Source: Alkalibacter saccharofermentans DSM 14828 (lineage in GTDB: Bacteria > Bacillota > Clostridia > Eubacteriales > Alkalibacteraceae). Taken from it: a stretch of DNA of 64,000 nucleotides. The notes beneath the pieces are model-generated. The model had not been told where the DNA came from. It worked only from the letters and a program-made list of their open reading frames with translations, and searched no databases. Positions 44,940 to 54,215 of the stretch are shown one piece after another. The DNA is taken from NCBI RefSeq assembly GCF_900128885.1, contig NZ_FQTU01000006.1, positions 1 through 64,000 of the forward strand, given 5' to 3'. Made by a program: the position numbers and the translations under genes. Numbering within the stretch: position 1 is the first letter of the stretch; every line of letters starts with the position of its first letter.

Positions 44940-46286
44940 ATGACGCATTTTAACCGTGTCCTGATAGCCAACCGTGGGGAGATAGCAGTCAGGATCATAA
45001 GAGCCTGCAAGGAAATGAACATAGAAACCGTGGCAGTGTACTCCACTGCTGACAAAGACAGCCTACATGCTGCGCTTGCCGATTATGCCATATGCATAGG
45101 GACGGGATCCCCAAAGGACAGCTACCTTAATTTAGAACGAATCATGAGCACAGCCGTGACCCTGGGTGTTGACGCGATCCATCCCGGATACGGCTTTTTG
45201 TCCGAAAACAGCAGGTTCGCAAAGATGTGCGAAGAGTGCGGGATAATCTTTATAGGTCCCGATTCCGATGCCATCTTGAACATGGGCAACAAGTCAACCG
45301 CAAGAGAGCTGATGAAAAGCAGTGGGGTTCCAGTAATTCCCGGCTCAGACGGCCTTATCCACGACATGGACCAAGCTTTGGTAGTAGCCAAGGAAATAGG
45401 CTTTCCAGTAATAATCAAAGCTTCGATGGGTGGCGGCGGCAAGGGCATGCGGATAGTAAACACCTTTGAAGATTTGTCCAGATTTATCGATCAGGCCAAA
45501 AACGAAGCTCAAAACGCCTTTGGAGATTCTTCCATATATATAGAAAAATACATAACCGAATCTCGACATGTGGAGTTTCAAATCCTGGCAGATAAACACG
45601 GCAATACAATACACCTCTTCGACAGAGAGTGTTCCATACAAAGGAATAATCAAAAGATGATAGAGGAAGCCCCTTCATCCTACATAAGCGATGTTATGAG
45701 AAAAAACATGGGCGACAGTGCAGTATTGGCCGCAAAAGCCATTGACTATAATAGTGCCGGAACAGTGGAGTTCTTGGTGGACAACGACAACAACTATTAT
45801 TTTATAGAAATGAACACTCGGATACAGGTGGAACATCCCACCACCGAAATGGTTACGGGAATAGACCTTATCAAAGAGCAGATTAAAATAGCCCGTGGTG
45901 ACAAGCTGACAATAAATCAAGAGGACGTAATCATCAGAGGCCACTCCATAGAATGCAGGATAAACGCCGAGGACCCGGACAACCACTTTGCTCCAAGCGC
46001 AGGAACCATAACCGACTTGCACCTTCCTGGAGGAAACGGAGTTAGGGTCGATACCCACCTTTACCCCGGATATAAAATCCCTGTTTATTATGATTCCATG
46101 CTATGCAAGATTATTTGCTGGGGCAATGATAGATCTGAGGCCATCCAAAAGATGAAAGTAGCCTTGGACGAACTGGTGGTATCAGGCATCAAGACAAATA
46201 CAAGTCTCCAAAAGAGAATCCTCAGCCACCCTGATTTTCTTGCAGGAGAATTCAACACAAATTTTGTAAATAAAATAATCGGATAG
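44940..46286 (+). CDS. accC: Biotin carboxylase of acetyl-CoA carboxylase
   Basis: 448 residues from ATG 44940; a GTG six bases earlier overlaps the accB stop and is the alternative start. ATP-grasp enzyme that carboxylates the biotin on AccB: RVLIANRGEIAVRIIRAC, KASMGGGGKGMRI, FDRECSIQRNNQK and MNTRIQVEHP. Shares its fold with the N-terminus of pyruvate carboxylase at 9898 but is clearly the free-standing subunit. Confidence 0.96.
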   Translation: MTHFNRVLIANRGEIAVRIIRACKEMNIETVAVYSTADKDSLHAALADYAICIGTGSPKDSYLNLERIMSTAVTLGVDAIHPGYGFLSENSRFAKMCEECGIIFIGPDSDAILNMGNKSTARELMKSSGVPVIPGSDGLIHDMDQALVVAKEIGFPVIIKASMGGGGKGMRIVNTFEDLSRFIDQAKNEAQNAFGDSSIYIEKYITESRHVEFQILADKHGNTIHLFDRECSIQRNNQKMIEEAPSSYISDVMRKNMGDSAVLAAKAIDYNSAGTVEFLVDNDNNYYFIEMNTRIQVEHPTTEMVTGIDLIKEQIKIARGDKLTINQEDVIIRGHSIECRINAEDPDNHFAPSAGTITDLHLPGGNGVRVDTHLYPGYKIPVYYDSMLCKIICWGNDRSEAIQKMKVALDELVVSGIKTNTSLQKRILSHPDFLAGEFNTNFVNKIIG

Positions 46287-46296
46287 GTTTGATAAA

Positions 46297-47136
46297 ATGT
46301 TTAAATTTTTTGGAAAGCAAAAGAATTTCAGCTCTAGTCAGTTCAAACAAAAAGAGGTTCCGGATAAATTATACAACAAATGCGAGAGCTGCTCCGAAAT
46401 GGTATATTATCAGGATTTGGAGCAAAACAAGCATGTATGCCCAAAATGCGGACATCATTTCCCCTTAAAAGCGTATGCCCGAATCGAGCTTACTGTAGAT
46501 TTTGGGACCTTTAGAGAATTTAACAAATTGATGAAAACAAAAAATGTCCTTGAATTCCCCGGCTACGTAGATAAATTGGAAAAAGCCGCAAAACAGTCTG
46601 GAATAAAAGAAGCGGTGGTAACAGGCTATGGAGATATCCATGGAAAAAGATGTGTATTATGTGCTATGGATTCCAGTTTCATGATGGGCAGCATGGGAAG
46701 CATCGTCGGCGAAAAAATTACCCGGGCTGTTGAAAAATCAATGAAGCACAGACTCCCTCTGGTCATATACTGCGCCTCCGGCGGAGCCAGGATGCAGGAG
46801 GGCATCGTGTCTCTCATGCAAATGGCAAAGGTCAGCGCCGCCCTTAAAAAACACTCAGAAATGGGGCTTTTATACGTATGCGTCCTCACCCACCCAACTA
46901 CCGGTGGCGTGACGGCCAGCTTTGCAATGCTAGGGGATATTATTTTGGCAGAACCTGGAGCTCTCATAGGCTTTGCCGGTCCTAGAGTAATCAAACAGAC
47001 TATTCGCCAGGAACTGCCTGAAGGTTTCCAAAGCGCCGAGTTCCTGCAGGATCACGGATTCGTGGACAAGGTAGTAAGTAGAAACGACATGCGAAAGACT
47101 TTGCACAGGATCCTTAAGATCCATGGAGGTGAATGA
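46297..47136 (+). CDS. accD: Acetyl-CoA carboxylase carboxyltransferase, beta subunit
   Basis: 279 residues. N-terminal zinc ribbon with cysteines 29, 32, 48 and 51 (CESCSEM, CPKCGHHF), then the crotonase-like carboxyltransferase fold with CASGGARMQEG, THPTTGGVTASFAMLGD and GFAGPRVIKQT. Works with AccA. Ends one base before the accA start. Confidence 0.96.
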   Translation: MFKFFGKQKNFSSSQFKQKEVPDKLYNKCESCSEMVYYQDLEQNKHVCPKCGHHFPLKAYARIELTVDFGTFREFNKLMKTKNVLEFPGYVDKLEKAAKQSGIKEAVVTGYGDIHGKRCVLCAMDSSFMMGSMGSIVGEKITRAVEKSMKHRLPLVIYCASGGARMQEGIVSLMQMAKVSAALKKHSEMGLLYVCVLTHPTTGGVTASFAMLGDIILAEPGALIGFAGPRVIKQTIRQELPEGFQSAEFLQDHGFVDKVVSRNDMRKTLHRILKIHGGE

Positions 47137-47137
47137 T

Positions 47138-47977
47138 ATGGATAAAAACAAAATCCTCTTGGATGAAGAACTTCAAAAGGTAAAACACGACCCTTGGGAA
47201 AACGTAAATATCGCCAGGTCAAACGAAAGGCCTACTTCCAAGGATTATATCGACACTATTTTCGATCATTTCATAGAGTTTCACGGAGATAGGGCATACG
47301 GCGACGACGCTTCCACCATCGGGGGAATCGCAATGCTAAACGACATCCCAGTCACTGTAATAGGTCAGCAAAAAGGCCGTGACCTGGATGAAAACCTGAA
47401 GAGAAATTTCGCCATGCCTTATCCTGAAGGCTACAGAAAGGCATTAAGGCTCATGAAACAGGCAGAAAAGTTTAATAGACCTGTCATATGTTTTGTTGAC
47501 ACTCCGGGGGCATACTGCGGACTTGGAGCGGAAGAGCGGGGTCAGGGGCATGCAATTGCCAACAATCTCTTTGAAATATCCGAACTCAAGGTTCCCGTCA
47601 TAAGCGTGGTAATCGGAGAAGGAGGAAGCGGTGGAGCTTTGGCCCTTAGCGTAGGAGACCAAATATGGATGATGGAATATGCCATCTATTCCATACTCTC
47701 TCCGGAAGGCTTTGCCAGCATACTCTGGAAAGACAGCGCCAAAGCAAAGGAAGCGGCGGAGCTCATGAAGCTGACATCTTTTGATCTTTTCAACCTTAAT
47801 ATAGCTGACAAGATAGTTCCGGAGCCTTCCGGTGGCGTTACTATGAAGGGACCCTACCTTGAGTGCATGCAATATCTTAAAGATCTTCTTGTTAGCGAGG
47901 TTCGCTCGCTGAAGGCCATGCCGGTAAAAAATCTCTTGAAGAAACGTTATCAAAAGTATAGAAATATCGGTATATAA
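47138..47977 (+). CDS. accA: Acetyl-CoA carboxylase carboxyltransferase, alpha subunit
   Basis: 279 residues from ATG 47138; the ggaggtg site falls between this codon and an upstream ATG at 47123, which therefore is not the start. Motifs: IGGIAMLNDIPVTVIGQQKG, MPYPEGYRKALRLM, FVDTPGAYCGLGAEERGQG and GEGGSGGALALSVGD. With AccD it moves the carboxyl group from biotin to acetyl-CoA to make malonyl-CoA. Confidence 0.95.
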   Translation: MDKNKILLDEELQKVKHDPWENVNIARSNERPTSKDYIDTIFDHFIEFHGDRAYGDDASTIGGIAMLNDIPVTVIGQQKGRDLDENLKRNFAMPYPEGYRKALRLMKQAEKFNRPVICFVDTPGAYCGLGAEERGQGHAIANNLFEISELKVPVISVVIGEGGSGGALALSVGDQIWMMEYAIYSILSPEGFASILWKDSAKAKEAAELMKLTSFDLFNLNIADKIVPEPSGGVTMKGPYLECMQYLKDLLVSEVRSLKAMPVKNLLKKRYQKYRNIGI

Positions 47978-47996
47978 CTTCTGAAAGGAGACACAT

Positions 47997-48971
47997 TTGA
48001 AAACTTCAAAAATAATTGCCGTGGGAAAGGCTTTAGCCCAAAAGACTGTAACAAATGATGATTTGTCAGCTTTGGTGGATACCAACGATCAGTGGATAAA
48101 AAGCAGAACCGGCATTGAACAAAGACGCATCTCCGTTGATGAATCTACAACGGATTTAGCATACAGAGCATCTTTGGATGCAATGAAAAACGGCAACATT
48201 GACCCAAATACGATAGACATGATCATCGTAGCGACAATTTCACCGGACAGCTTTATGCCTTCTACGGCATCAATGCTCCAATACAAGCTGGGCATAAACG
48301 ACAGACATGTTATGGCATTTGACCTTAACGCAGCTTGTACAGGGCTTATTTACGGAATTCAGACAGCACACAAGTTCATCCAGACGAAAACGGTCAAAAG
48401 AGCTCTTGTAGTCGGTGCAGAAACCCTATCCCGAACGCTTAATTGGGAGGATCGAAGCACCTGCGTTCTCTTCGGAGACGGAGCCGGAGCTGTAGTCTTG
48501 GAAACATCCGATACAGGAATAATTTCAGATTACACAAATTCCCGAGGAGATGTGGATATGAACCTTGCCCTGCCCGCATTGCCCCTTAGAAGCCCATTCA
48601 CCGGTGAAAACACTTGCCTTCCTTCCTGGATGAGCATGAACGGCGCTGAAATATTCAAGTTTGCTACCTTCGCGGTAAAAGACAGCGTTGATTATGTACT
48701 CAATCAGGCAGACCTTGATATTTCAGACATTAAGTACATCGTTCCCCACCAGGCCAACGAAAGAATAATCGGGAAAGTGGCCAAAGTAATGGGACTTCCC
48801 AAAGATAAGTTCTTTATAAACCTGATGGAGCACGGCAACACATCATCGGCAAGCATAGGCATAGCTTTAGCAGAAATGATGGAAAAAGGACTTGTGGCTG
48901 CCGGAGACAAAGTGATACTTACCGGCTTTGGGGGTGGACTTACATGGGGAGCCATCTTGCATGAATTCTGA
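47997..48971 (+). CDS. fabH: 3-oxoacyl-ACP synthase III
   Basis: Starts fatty acid chains by joining acyl-CoA to malonyl-ACP. 324 residues from TTG 47997, after an aaaggag site. Catalytic triad visible: Cys114 in LNAACTGLIYG, His in IVPHQANERI and Asn in EHGNTSSASIG. Complete. A 79-bp gap follows before acpP. Confidence 0.95.
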   Translation: MKTSKIIAVGKALAQKTVTNDDLSALVDTNDQWIKSRTGIEQRRISVDESTTDLAYRASLDAMKNGNIDPNTIDMIIVATISPDSFMPSTASMLQYKLGINDRHVMAFDLNAACTGLIYGIQTAHKFIQTKTVKRALVVGAETLSRTLNWEDRSTCVLFGDGAGAVVLETSDTGIISDYTNSRGDVDMNLALPALPLRSPFTGENTCLPSWMSMNGAEIFKFATFAVKDSVDYVLNQADLDISDIKYIVPHQANERIIGKVAKVMGLPKDKFFINLMEHGNTSSASIGIALAEMMEKGLVAAGDKVILTGFGGGLTWGAILHEF

Positions 48972-49050
48972 TAGTTAGGCTATAATATAGACAGCAGAGG
49001 ATAATTCCTTTGAAATAAAAAATAAATACTAAATTACGGAGGTAAGAATA

Positions 49051-49281
49051 ATGATTAAAGAAAAAGTAATTGAAATTCTTGTAGATGAACTGGGAGTAGA
49101 CGCTGAAGAAGTAGTGGAAAGCGCGAATATTCAAGACGATTTAGGAGCTGATTCTTTGGCTATAGTTGAAATCGTAATGGCATTCGAAGACGAATTCGAC
49201 ATCAAGATACCTGAAGAAGATGCTGCAAAAATGATCACAGTAAAAGACATCATCGACTACCTGGAAAAAGAAGTAGGCTAA
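49051..49281 (+). CDS. acpP: Acyl carrier protein
   Basis: 76 residues, acidic and helical. Ser35 in LGADSLAIVEIVMAFEDEF carries phosphopantetheine. tacggaggtaa site upstream, well placed. Carries the growing acyl chain between the FAS II enzymes encoded on both sides. Confidence 0.97.
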   Translation: MIKEKVIEILVDELGVDAEEVVESANIQDDLGADSLAIVEIVMAFEDEFDIKIPEEDAAKMITVKDIIDYLEKEVG

Positions 49282-49285
49282 GAAT

Positions 49286-50230
49286 ATGACCAATAGGGAA
49301 ATCGCTCTGATCTTTCCCGGCCAAGGTGCACAAAGCATCGGCATGGGAAAAGAACTATACGATAATTTCAGTGAAGCCAAGGCCGTTTTTGAAGCAGCCG
49401 AAGCTTCACTTCCCTTTAATTTAAGGGAATTATGTTTTGAAGGTCCAAAGGAAAAGCTGGATGTCACGATTTATACCCAGCCATGCCTTTTGACAGCGAG
49501 CATCGCTATGCTTGAAGTCTTGAAAGGGCAAGGATTAAAAACTCCCAGATTCCACGCAGGACTCTCCCTTGGAGAATACTCCGCTGTCGTAGCTTCTGAA
49601 ATCATGCCATTTGAGGATGCGGTCAAGCTGGTCTACAACAGAGGCACATTCATGGAAAATGCGGTTCCAGACGGGAAAGGCACCATGGCTGCCATTATCG
49701 GCCTTGATACAAAGCTAATCGAAGAAGCCTGTGTTCAAGCATCCTCTGAGGGCATAGCCCAAATCGCAAACTACAATTACTCAGGCCAGATTGTAATAGG
49801 CGGCTCTGTAGAAGCAGTTAACATCGCTATGGACATCTGCAAAGAAAAAGGCGCCAAACGGGTAGTGCCATTAAGCGTATCCGGACCTTTTCACACATCC
49901 ATGCTTAAAAATGCCGCAGACAACCTGGATTCTTACTTGGAAAACATTGTTTTTAGCCCATGGACCGTTCCGGTGGTTTCCAACTATACAGCGAAACCTT
50001 ATGACGAAATCGCCAATATAAAAAATCTGTTGGTCAAGCAGGTCATTTCACCGGTGCAATGGGAAAAAAGCGTTGAATATATGATAAGCCAGGGCGTGGA
50101 CACTTTCATTGAAGTTGGTCCGGGCAAGACCCTGTCCAATTTTGTAAAAAGAATAGACAAAAAAGTTACGATTCTCAACGTTGAGGACGTTAAATCTCTT
50201 GAAAAAACTCTGAAAACATTGGAGGAATAA
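49286..50230 (+). CDS. fabD: Malonyl-CoA:ACP transacylase
   Basis: 314 residues. LIFPGQGAQSIGMGKELY at the start, active Ser in GLSLGEYSAVVASEI, and the His of the GPFHTSML motif. The common GHSLGE is GLSLGE here, as in many clostridia. Four bases after acpP. Confidence 0.95.
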   Translation: MTNREIALIFPGQGAQSIGMGKELYDNFSEAKAVFEAAEASLPFNLRELCFEGPKEKLDVTIYTQPCLLTASIAMLEVLKGQGLKTPRFHAGLSLGEYSAVVASEIMPFEDAVKLVYNRGTFMENAVPDGKGTMAAIIGLDTKLIEEACVQASSEGIAQIANYNYSGQIVIGGSVEAVNIAMDICKEKGAKRVVPLSVSGPFHTSMLKNAADNLDSYLENIVFSPWTVPVVSNYTAKPYDEIANIKNLLVKQVISPVQWEKSVEYMISQGVDTFIEVGPGKTLSNFVKRIDKKVTILNVEDVKSLEKTLKTLEE

Positions 50231-50232
50231 TT

Positions 50233-50973
50233 ATGTTATCAAATAAAACAGCGATTGTGACCGGCGGTACCAGAGGCATCGGCCGAGCAATCGTCATGAA
50301 GCTTTCCCAAATGGGAGCTAACGTGGTCATAAGCTACCGCTCCAACGAGAAGATGGCACAGGAGCTTGTTGAGGAAATAACTTCGCAAGGCAAAAAAGCA
50401 ATCGCCGTCAAAGGAGACGTGCAGAACTTTCAAGATGCTAAGGTATTGATGGATAAGACATTGGATGAATTCGGTTCAATAGACATACTTGTCAATAATG
50501 CCGGAATCACAAAGGATACTCTTATCCTCCGCATGACCGAAGATGACTTCGACTCCGTAATAGGGACCAACCTTAAAGGTACCTTCAACTGCATCAAGCA
50601 TGCGGCAAAGCCAATGCTCAAGGCAAAAAAAGGACGAATAATCAACATGGCATCGGTAATAGGACTTATCGGTAATCCGGGTCAGGCTAACTACGCAGCT
50701 TCTAAAGCAGGAATCATTGGACTAACAAAATCCGTTGCCAAGGAATTCGCTTCAAGAGGCATTACCGTAAATGCTGTAGCTCCTGGATTTATAGCATCTG
50801 ACATGACCGACAAGCTAAGCGAAGAACAAAAATCGGCAATACAAAAAAATATCCCTGCCGGCAATCTTGGCAGCGTGGAAGACGTGGCAAGCCTGGTGGG
50901 ATATCTTGCATCGGATGAATCAAAATACATAACCGGACAGGTCATCAACGTGGATGGCGGAATGGTGGTTTAG
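50233..50973 (+). CDS. fabG: 3-oxoacyl-ACP reductase
   Basis: Short-chain dehydrogenase, 246 residues. NADPH motif TGGTRGIGRAIVMKL, NNAG (LVNNAGITKD), and the Ser-Tyr-Lys triad in ASVIGLIGNPGQANYAASKAG (shown in part). cattggagga site before ATG. First reduction of the elongation cycle. Confidence 0.95.
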   Translation: MLSNKTAIVTGGTRGIGRAIVMKLSQMGANVVISYRSNEKMAQELVEEITSQGKKAIAVKGDVQNFQDAKVLMDKTLDEFGSIDILVNNAGITKDTLILRMTEDDFDSVIGTNLKGTFNCIKHAAKPMLKAKKGRIINMASVIGLIGNPGQANYAASKAGIIGLTKSVAKEFASRGITVNAVAPGFIASDMTDKLSEEQKSAIQKNIPAGNLGSVEDVASLVGYLASDESKYITGQVINVDGGMVV

Positions 50974-50982
50974 GAGGCTTAT

Positions 50983-52218
50983 ATGAACAGAGTCGTTATT
51001 ACAGGAATGGGTGCCATAACCCCATTGGGACAGGATGTAAATGAGTTTTGGGAAAACGTTAAAGCGGGAAAATGTGGAATCGACAAGATAACAAGGTTCG
51101 ATACTGCTGACTACGAGGTTACTCTTGCTGCCGAAATCAAGGAATTCAATCCAGAAAAGTACATGCATAAAAGAGAGCTTAAAAGGCTTGATAAATACTC
51201 TCAGTACGCCATTTACGCTTCATGTCAGGCATATGAAGATGCGGGTCTTAAGGATGCTGAAATAGACCGGGAAAAATTCGGGGTCATCGTTTCAAGCGGA
51301 ATTGGCGGCATCGAGACTTTCTATGACCAGACCAAAAGGCAGATCGAAAAAGGTCATGACAGGGTCTCCCCTTACTTCATACCAATGATGATTCCAAACA
51401 TGGGTGCAGGAAACGTGGCAATAGCCCTCGAAGCTAAAGGACCATGCCTTTCAATAGTTACAGCCTGTGCGTCTGCTACAAATGCCATCGGCGAAGCATT
51501 CCACAAAATCAGGGCAGGAGTGATGGATCTTGCAGTTGCAGGAGGAAGCGAAGCTTCAATCTGTGAAACAGGAATTGCAGGCTTTATGTCAATGAAGGCT
51601 TTAAGCACTTCTAAGGATCCTTCGAGAGCCTCAATCCCCTTTGACAAGGAACGTGGCGGTTTTGTAATGGGTGAAGGTGCAGGGATTTTAGTCCTTGAGT
51701 CCTTGGATCATGCAAAAAAAAGAAACGCAAAAATTTACGGCGAGATAGTGGGGTACGGAACCACTTGTGATGCTTATCACATAACATCTCCGGCTCCGGA
51801 AGGTGAAGGTGGCGGAAGAGCCATGAATACAGCCGTATTAGATGCCGGACTCAAACTTACTGATGTAGACTACATAAATGCTCACGGCACCAGCACATAC
51901 TACAATGATGTAAATGAATCTGCCGCAATAAAGAACCTCTTTGGAGACCACGCATCAAAGCTTTGCGTAAGTTCTACAAAGTCTATGATAGGCCACCTTT
52001 TAGGCGCTTCCGGTGGAGCTGAAGCCATAGTCTGCATAAAATCGCTAGAAGAAGGGTTCGTGCCTCCAACGGCTGGCTACGCTGTGGAAGATCCAGAGTG
52101 CACCCTTGATTATGTTCCAAATACCGGCAGGGAAGCTGACATAAAAGTCGTCCTCTCTAATTCACTTGGCTTTGGAGGGCATAACGCTACCATCGCTTTT
52201 AAAAAATGGTCTGAATAA
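50983..52218 (+). CDS. fabF: 3-oxoacyl-ACP synthase II
   Basis: 411 residues. Catalytic Cys in VTACASATNAIGEA, two histidines in NAHGTSTYYND and MIGHLLGASGG, all present. Elongates acyl-ACP with malonyl-ACP. No fabB or fabA-type partner is present, so unsaturated fatty acids would have to arise by another route, or not at all. Confidence 0.96.
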   Translation: MNRVVITGMGAITPLGQDVNEFWENVKAGKCGIDKITRFDTADYEVTLAAEIKEFNPEKYMHKRELKRLDKYSQYAIYASCQAYEDAGLKDAEIDREKFGVIVSSGIGGIETFYDQTKRQIEKGHDRVSPYFIPMMIPNMGAGNVAIALEAKGPCLSIVTACASATNAIGEAFHKIRAGVMDLAVAGGSEASICETGIAGFMSMKALSTSKDPSRASIPFDKERGGFVMGEGAGILVLESLDHAKKRNAKIYGEIVGYGTTCDAYHITSPAPEGEGGGRAMNTAVLDAGLKLTDVDYINAHGTSTYYNDVNESAAIKNLFGDHASKLCVSSTKSMIGHLLGASGGAEAIVCIKSLEEGFVPPTAGYAVEDPECTLDYVPNTGREADIKVVLSNSLGFGGHNATIAFKKWSE

Positions 52219-52229
52219 GGAGTTTTACG

Positions 52230-52655
52230 ATGATACTTAACAGCAATCAAATACAGGAAATAATTCCACACAGATATCCCTTCCTTCTTGTGGACAAGAT
52301 AACAGAGCTCGAAGCAGGGATAAAGGCTACAGGCATCAAGAACGTGACGGCAAACGAATACTTCTTTTTGGGACACTTCCCCCAGGAGCACGTTATGCCC
52401 GGAGTATTGATAATCGAAGCTCTAGCCCAAGTGGGAGCTGTTGCTTTGCTCAGCCTTGAGGAAAACAAGGGAAAGATCGCTTACTTTGGCGGAATTAAAA
52501 AAGCCAAGTTCAAGAGAAAGGTAATCCCCGGTGATACCCTCACCCTTGAAACCGAGATAATAAGGAGCATGGCAGGAGTAGGAATCGGCAAGGCAGTTGC
52601 ATATTGCGACGGACAAGTCTGCGCAGAAGCCGAGCTTACATTTGCAGTGAATTAA
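52230..52655 (+). CDS. fabZ: 3-hydroxyacyl-ACP dehydratase
   Basis: 141 residues, hot-dog fold. Catalytic His in LGHFPQEHVMPGVLIIEALA and the Glu in the same helix. Last gene of the acc-fab operon and followed at once by a strong terminator. Confidence 0.95.
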   Translation: MILNSNQIQEIIPHRYPFLLVDKITELEAGIKATGIKNVTANEYFFLGHFPQEHVMPGVLIIEALAQVGAVALLSLEENKGKIAYFGGIKKAKFKRKVIPGDTLTLETEIIRSMAGVGIGKAVAYCDGQVCAEAELTFAVN

Positions 52656-52679
52656 AAAAAGCCCTAATGGGCTTTTTTT
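52655..52679 (+). terminator. Terminator of the acc-fab operon
   Basis: aaaaaaagccc-taat-gggcttttttt: short GC stem flanked by A and T runs, overlapping the fabZ stop. Works on the plus strand; the A run makes it possible in reverse too. Confidence 0.85.
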
Positions 52680-52711
52680 ATTTGGATTGTTTGCTGAAAG
52701 GTTTTTCCTGA

Positions 52712-52771
52712 CCAACTTTCCAACTTTCCAACTTTCCAACTTTCCAACTTTCCAACTTTCCAACTTTCCAA
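52712..52771. repeat. 8-bp tandem repeat between fabZ and metK
   Basis: About 7.5 copies of ccaacttt in a row, followed by a degenerate ccgaccaactt. It is the reverse complement of the ggaaagtt units at 22,605-22,665 and of the fragment near 61,760. It fills the gap between two convergent genes. Copy number may vary between strains. Confidence 0.95.
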
Positions 52772-52785
52772 CCGACCAACTTAAA

Positions 52786-53979
52786 TTATATCTCTTCCGC
52801 TTCCCTTTTCAATATCTCAGCCTTGTCTGTTTTTTCCCAGGGAAGCTCGATATCGGTTCTTCCGAAGTGGCCATAAGCTGCCGTCTTTTTATAAATAGGC
52901 TTTCTAAGGCCTAGGTCTCTTATCATCGCTGCAGGCCTTAAGTCAAAGTTTCTTTTTATCAGCTCTATTAGCTTGTCTTCACTTATCTTTCCGGTTCCAA
53001 AGGTATCTACATAAATAGATACTGGCCTTGCTACTCCTATTGCATAGGCAATTTCAACTTCACACTTGTCCGCAAGCCCTGCCGCTACAATGTTTTTAGC
53101 TACATGCCTTGCCGCATATGCGCCGGATCTGTCTACCTTTGTTGGGTCCTTTCCGGAGAATGCTCCTCCTCCGTGTCTTCCGTATCCTCCGTAGGTATCG
53201 ACTATTATCTTCCTGCCCGTGAGGCCTGCATCTCCCTGGGGTCCACCGATTACGAATCTTCCCGTAGGATTTATAAGTATCTTCGTCTTGTCGTCGATAA
53301 AACTCTCATCTATTATAGGCTTTATCACATACTTGATAAGATCCCTTCTAATGGTATCTAAGTCCACATCCGGGCTGTGCTGGGTGCTTATTACTACAGT
53401 ATCCACCCTTATAGGCCTATCGTCCTCATATTCGACGGTAACCTGGGTTTTACCATCAGGCCTCAAGTACTCCAGCGCGCCTGTTTTCCTCACCTCTGAG
53501 AGCTTTTTAGAGAGCCTGTGGGCTAATGATATAGGCAGCGGCATAAGTTCAGGAGTCTCGTTGCATGCAAAACCAAACATCATGCCCTGATCTCCAGCTC
53601 CGGTTTCCTCAACATCTCCGTTTGAATCCTCTCCTGATCTTGATTCCAGAGACTTGTCTACCCCTTGAGCTATGTCAGGAGATTGTTCATGTATGGATGT
53701 GACCACTGCGCAGGTATCACAATCAAAACCATATTTTGCTCTTGTATATCCAATTTCCCTCACCGTTTCTCTTACTATGCTTTGGATATCTACATAGCAA
53801 TCAGTGGATATTTCTCCTGCCACCATCACAAGCCCTGTAGTAACCAGCGTCTCGCAAGCCACCCTGCCCTCTGGATCTTCTGTAAGTATGGCATCTAAAA
53901 TAGCATCTGATATCTGGTCGCACATTTTATCCGGATGTCCTTCGGTAACAGACTCCGAAGTAAATAATTTCTTAGTCAT
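52786..53979 (-). CDS. metK: S-adenosylmethionine synthetase
   Basis: Makes SAM from methionine and ATP. 397 residues from ATG 53979, with the ggagg site just upstream; an in-frame TTG 15 bases earlier overlaps that site. Motifs: ESVTEGHPDKMCDQISDAIL in part, GAGDQGMMFGFAC, and GGGAFSGKDPTKVDRSGAY. Expression should be switched off by SAM through the riboswitch in its leader. Confidence 0.96.
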   Translation of the reverse strand: MTKKLFTSESVTEGHPDKMCDQISDAILDAILTEDPEGRVACETLVTTGLVMVAGEISTDCYVDIQSIVRETVREIGYTRAKYGFDCDTCAVVTSIHEQSPDIAQGVDKSLESRSGEDSNGDVEETGAGDQGMMFGFACNETPELMPLPISLAHRLSKKLSEVRKTGALEYLRPDGKTQVTVEYEDDRPIRVDTVVISTQHSPDVDLDTIRRDLIKYVIKPIIDESFIDDKTKILINPTGRFVIGGPQGDAGLTGRKIIVDTYGGYGRHGGGAFSGKDPTKVDRSGAYAARHVAKNIVAAGLADKCEVEIAYAIGVARPVSIYVDTFGTGKISEDKLIELIKRNFDLRPAAMIRDLGLRKPIYKKTAAYGHFGRTDIELPWEKTDKAEILKREAEEI

Positions 53980-54010
53980 CTTTGATTCCTCCAATCAATT
54001 TATAGTCATA

Positions 54011-54146
54011 AAAAAACCCCGTCAAAGGACGAGGCTCTATAGTCAAGCTGTCCTTATCATTCAGATTTTCTGTAGGTATTGGCACCACGCATATAGCCGG
54101 TTGCCGGGTTTCATAGGGCCTAGTCCCTCCACCACTCTGGATAAGG
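54011..54146 (-). ncRNA. SAM-I riboswitch (S box) upstream of metK
   Basis: Aptamer about 54,052-54,146 on the minus strand: P1 ccttatc/gataagg, agaggtgg-like core (agagtggtggaggga), ccctatgaaacccggcaacc and ggtgccaatacct, all class-defining. An intrinsic terminator (54,011-54,036, arms cctcgtc/gacgggg and a T run) follows as expression platform. A TTGACT-17-TATGAT promoter lies at 54,199-54,171. Confidence 0.95.
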
Positions 54147-54170
54147 TAAGTATCTTATTCAATTGAAAAT

Positions 54171-54199
54171 ATCATAACACAGTTTTCCTATCTAGTCAA
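54171..54199 (-). promoter_or_regulatory. Promoter of the metK leader
   Basis: TTGACT (54,199-54,194), 17-bp spacer, TATGAT (54,176-54,171) on the minus strand; start about 54,164, just before the SAM-I aptamer. Confidence 0.65.
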
Positions 54200-54215
54200 T
54201 AGGTGATAACTTTGC

